From a bacterium HR32 (GTDB lineage: Bacteria; Sysuimicrobiota; Sysuimicrobiia; Sysuimicrobiales; Sysuimicrobiaceae), in NCBI GenBank assembly GCA_002898935.1, contig BEII01000108.1, positions 1 to 6,339 on the forward strand: 6,339 bases of DNA, written 5' to 3'. Under the pieces are notes generated by a model. That model was not told the origin of the DNA and ran no database searches. It was given only the letters and a program-made list of their open reading frames with translations. The stretch's first letter is position 1. Each line of letters starts with the position of its first letter. Of the stretch, positions 4,336-6,339 are shown piece by piece. A program made the translations under genes and the position numbers.

Positions 4336-6267
4336 TCAGCCTCTCGGCTCGGCAGAGCGCGGCAGGCTCCGTGGGGTCACCACGAACACCACCTCGCTGG
4401 TGCTCTGGGTGGTCTGCTCCCGCCGGAACAGGAAGCCGATGATGGGGATGTCTCCCAGCAGCGGGATCTTGATGGTGGTGGTCCGCTCCTCGGTGCGGAT
4501 CAATCCCCCGATGACGATGGGGCTCCCGTCCCGCACGGTCAAGGTGGTGACCGCCTTCCGGGTGGACTTGCCTACACCGGTGGCGAACTGCCGGGCCACC
4601 CCGACTTCGGTCAAGACGCGGACGGTGATCATCCCGTCCGGGTTGATCTTGGGCGTGATGTTCAACTTGACGCCCGCGTCGATGAAGACGACCTGGGGCA
4701 CGCCCTGCGGGGTGACGCCGGTGACGACCGGGATCTGGTCGCCGATGAACACCTCACCGGCCTGCCCGTCCTTCGTCACGATCCGCGGGTTCGCGAGCAG
4801 CCGGCCCTTGCCCTGCGAGATGAGGGCGTTGATCTGGACGAAGAAATCGATGGCTCCGGTGCTGGGGTTGTAGAAGACCTGTCCCTGGGAAGGCGTACTC
4901 CCCGCGATGTTGAGGACACTCATCTGCCACTGAAGCCCCAGGTCCCGGGCTACATCCACGCTCAGGTCCAACGCGCTGGCCTCAATCAGCACTTGCTGAG
5001 CGGGCACGTCCACTTGAGCCAGCAACTGCTGAGCCCGCTGGTGGTCCCCCTCCACGGCTGTCACCACCACCGCGTTGTTCTGATAGTCGAAGGTCACGAT
5101 GGCGGAGGGGCTCAGGTGGGCCTTGAGCAGTGCCACCATCTCCGCTCCGATTTCCCGCGCGGGTCCGCCTTCCGGCGCCCGCAAGTCCGCATTCAGCCAG
5201 CGCAGCGGGTAGATTCGGGTCGCCACGGGACTCACCGGAACAGCCACGTCCAACTGCTGGACGATCTGCGCCACGCGCTGGTGGTCGGAGGCCGAGGCGA
5301 CCACGATCAGGGTGTTGGTCCGGCGGTCCACCGCCACCTGCGAGCGCTCGATCACCACAGGGGCCGCGGCGGGTTGCGCCTGCGGCGGCTGGGCCTGGGG
5401 CTGGCCAGGAGCCGGGGTGGCGGCGGGCTGTGGGGCCACCAGGCGCCGCCCGAACAGGAGGGGCTCGATCTGTCGGGCGACGTCCTCCGCACTGGCGTGC
5501 TGCAGGCGGTAGTAACGGATCTCCAGAGGCTCCCCGGGGAGCCGGTCCGCAGGTAAGACCACGATGTTCCCGCCTACCCGGGTCCAGCCCAAGCCGAGGG
5601 GCTGCGTGAGGAGGTTCAGAGCCTCCTCCAGGGACACGTTGACCAGGCGGATGGTGATGCGACGTTCGGCAGCCTCCGGGGCCACCACCACGTTGAGGTT
5701 GGCGAGCCGGGCCAGCGCGGCCATCACGTCGGAGAGGCGGGCGTCCCGGAACTCAAGGGTAAACCGGGCGGGCCGGGCCTGTGCCTGCGCGGTGGCGCTG
5801 GGCGGCACAGGCTGCGCCGAGGCCGTCGGCCGGCTCGGGCCGTTGCCCGCGATCACGATGGCCACCGCGTACGCCCCGGTCACGGGCTGCACCGTGTAGG
5901 AACGCTCGCCCGCCAGCTCCACCACCACCCGTACGGTAGTGGAGTTGAACTGCCCGACCCGTACCCGGGCGATGTCGCGGCTGCGGTAGGGCAGCTCACC
6001 CGCTGGCACCCCGAGCTCCGCGCCCAGCACGTCCAGCACGACCCACGTGTCCGGCTTCCCGGACCAGTCCGCCACCCGGTACCGGACGGCTCGGGTCGCG
6101 ACCACGGCCACAAGCACCTTGTTGCCGAACTCCTTCACGGACACGTCGGTGACCGTGGCTAGCGCCGCCTGTGCGGGTCGGGCGGGAGCGACGAGCGAGG
6201 CCACCAGCAGGAGCGACAGGGTGACCCAGCGGGCCGTGCTCCGTCCGCGTGGCGTGTTCATGGTCAC
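4336..6267 (-). CDS. pilQ: Type IV pilus secretin PilQ with AMIN domain
   Basis: This 643-residue outer-membrane secretin is the gate for the pilus or for DNA uptake. Domains in order: signal peptide with probable cleavage after PAQA (34); one AMIN domain (about 37-140; AMIN domains in PilQ bind peptidoglycan); a Pro/Ala/Gln linker (142-166); secretin N0/STN (168-240, FRDARLSDVMAALARLANLN); an N1 domain (250-340) interrupted by a PQ/AP-rich insert (278-304); a second N domain (348-422); and the secretin core (423-634). The core has LLANPRIVTKDGQAGEVFIGDQIPV (490-514), VKLNITPKINPDG (533-545) and IPLLGDIPIIGFLFRR (601-616), all hallmarks of the family. There is no cysteine, so it is not a lipoprotein. 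The GTG start at 6267 overlaps the upstream stop by 4 bp (GTGA) and has GGGAGG 6 nt before it; an ATG two codons downstream (6261) is an alternative. PilQ is preferred to GspD because of the AMIN domain and the pilus-gene neighbourhood. Confidence 0.95.
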   Translation of the reverse strand: MTMNTPRGRSTARWVTLSLLLVASLVAPARPAQAALATVTDVSVKEFGNKVLVAVVATRAVRYRVADWSGKPDTWVVLDVLGAELGVPAGELPYRSRDIARVRVGQFNSTTVRVVVELAGERSYTVQPVTGAYAVAIVIAGNGPSRPTASAQPVPPSATAQAQARPARFTLEFRDARLSDVMAALARLANLNVVVAPEAAERRITIRLVNVSLEEALNLLTQPLGLGWTRVGGNIVVLPADRLPGEPLEIRYYRLQHASAEDVARQIEPLLFGRRLVAPQPAATPAPGQPQAQPPQAQPAAAPVVIERSQVAVDRRTNTLIVVASASDHQRVAQIVQQLDVAVPVSPVATRIYPLRWLNADLRAPEGGPAREIGAEMVALLKAHLSPSAIVTFDYQNNAVVVTAVEGDHQRAQQLLAQVDVPAQQVLIEASALDLSVDVARDLGLQWQMSVLNIAGSTPSQGQVFYNPSTGAIDFFVQINALISQGKGRLLANPRIVTKDGQAGEVFIGDQIPVVTGVTPQGVPQVVFIDAGVKLNITPKINPDGMITVRVLTEVGVARQFATGVGKSTRKAVTTLTVRDGSPIVIGGLIRTEERTTTIKIPLLGDIPIIGFLFRREQTTQSTSEVVFVVTPRSLPRSAEPRG

Positions 6268-6339
6268 TCTCCACCTCCCAGCCTCAGCTGCACCGTCTCC
6301 TGCCCGCGCCGGAGGGTGACCCGGCCCCGTTCGATGCGC
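6264..6339 (-). CDS. 3' end of a PilP/GspC-like pilus assembly gene (partial)
   Basis: Only the last 24 codons and the TGA stop (6264-6266) are in the window; the gene enters from the right edge. The visible tail, RIERGRVTLRRGQETVQLRL plus GGGE, has the beta-strand pattern seen at the C-terminus of PilP/GspC-type periplasmic domains, where a strand like 'V.L...g....L.L' closes the fold. PilP normally sits just before pilQ in pilMNOPQ operons and binds the secretin N0 domain, so position and pattern agree. The fragment is too short to be sure, and a fused PilO/PilP or unrelated protein remains possible. The stop overlaps the pilQ GTG start by 4 bp, so both belong to the same operon. Confidence 0.5.
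   Translation of the reverse strand, partial: RIERGRVTLRRGQETVQLRLGGGE
6274..6279 (-). promoter_or_regulatory. Ribosome binding site of pilQ
   Basis: GGGAGG lies 6 nt before GTG 6267 and 12 nt before ATG 6261. The spacing, together with the GTGA overlap with the upstream stop codon, favours the GTG as the start. It lies inside the last codons of the upstream gene. Confidence 0.7.

Noticed and set aside
3949..5556. Long plus-strand open frame (535 codons) opposite pilQ and pilD
   Set aside because: It runs antisense to two strongly recognised genes, has a His/Asp/Arg/Leu-rich composition without domains, and such stop-free antisense frames are expected at this GC content.

Overview
The window is a high-GC stretch (roughly two thirds G+C by eye) in which every supported gene lies on the minus strand. 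The genes encode a type IV pilus / competence-pseudopilus machine. The secretin (PilQ) implies an outer membrane, so the source should be a diderm bacterium. The high GC, the AMIN-domain secretin and a large Cys-rich minor pilin next to three small pilins recall deep-branching, often thermophilic lineages (Deinococcota, Armatimonadota-like groups). That placement is a guess, because the window holds no phylogenetic marker.

In transcription order (right to left): 6264-6339 is the 3' end of a gene resembling a PilP/GspC-type periplasmic protein. It overlaps by 4 bp the secretin gene pilQ (4336-6267), which is followed after 12 bp by the prepilin peptidase gene pilD (3550-4323). A 262-bp non-coding gap (3288-3549) follows. 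It holds a 26-bp-period direct repeat touching the pilD stop codon, a candidate cyclic-di-GMP-I (GEMM-like) riboswitch, a strong hairpin, a 15-bp dyad and a small hairpin with a Shine-Dalgarno-like loop. After the gap come four minor-pilin genes: a FimT/GspH-like pilin (2826-3287), a PilV/GspI-like pilin (2398-2829), a PilW/GspJ-like pilin (1436-2401) and a large PilX/GspK/ComZ-like protein (1-1439, running off the left edge). These four are chained by 4-bp GTGA or ATGA stop/start overlaps.

The proteins would work together as follows. PilD cleaves and methylates the prepilins. The H-I-J-K-like set of minor pilins would form the priming or tip complex of a pilus. PilQ, helped by the PilP-like protein, forms the outer-membrane gate. 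The most interesting element is the leader of the minor-pilin operon: three sequence blocks typical of c-di-GMP-I riboswitches occur there in the right order, which would link tip-pilin production to the motile/sessile second messenger. No mobile element, tRNA, rRNA or CRISPR array was seen.
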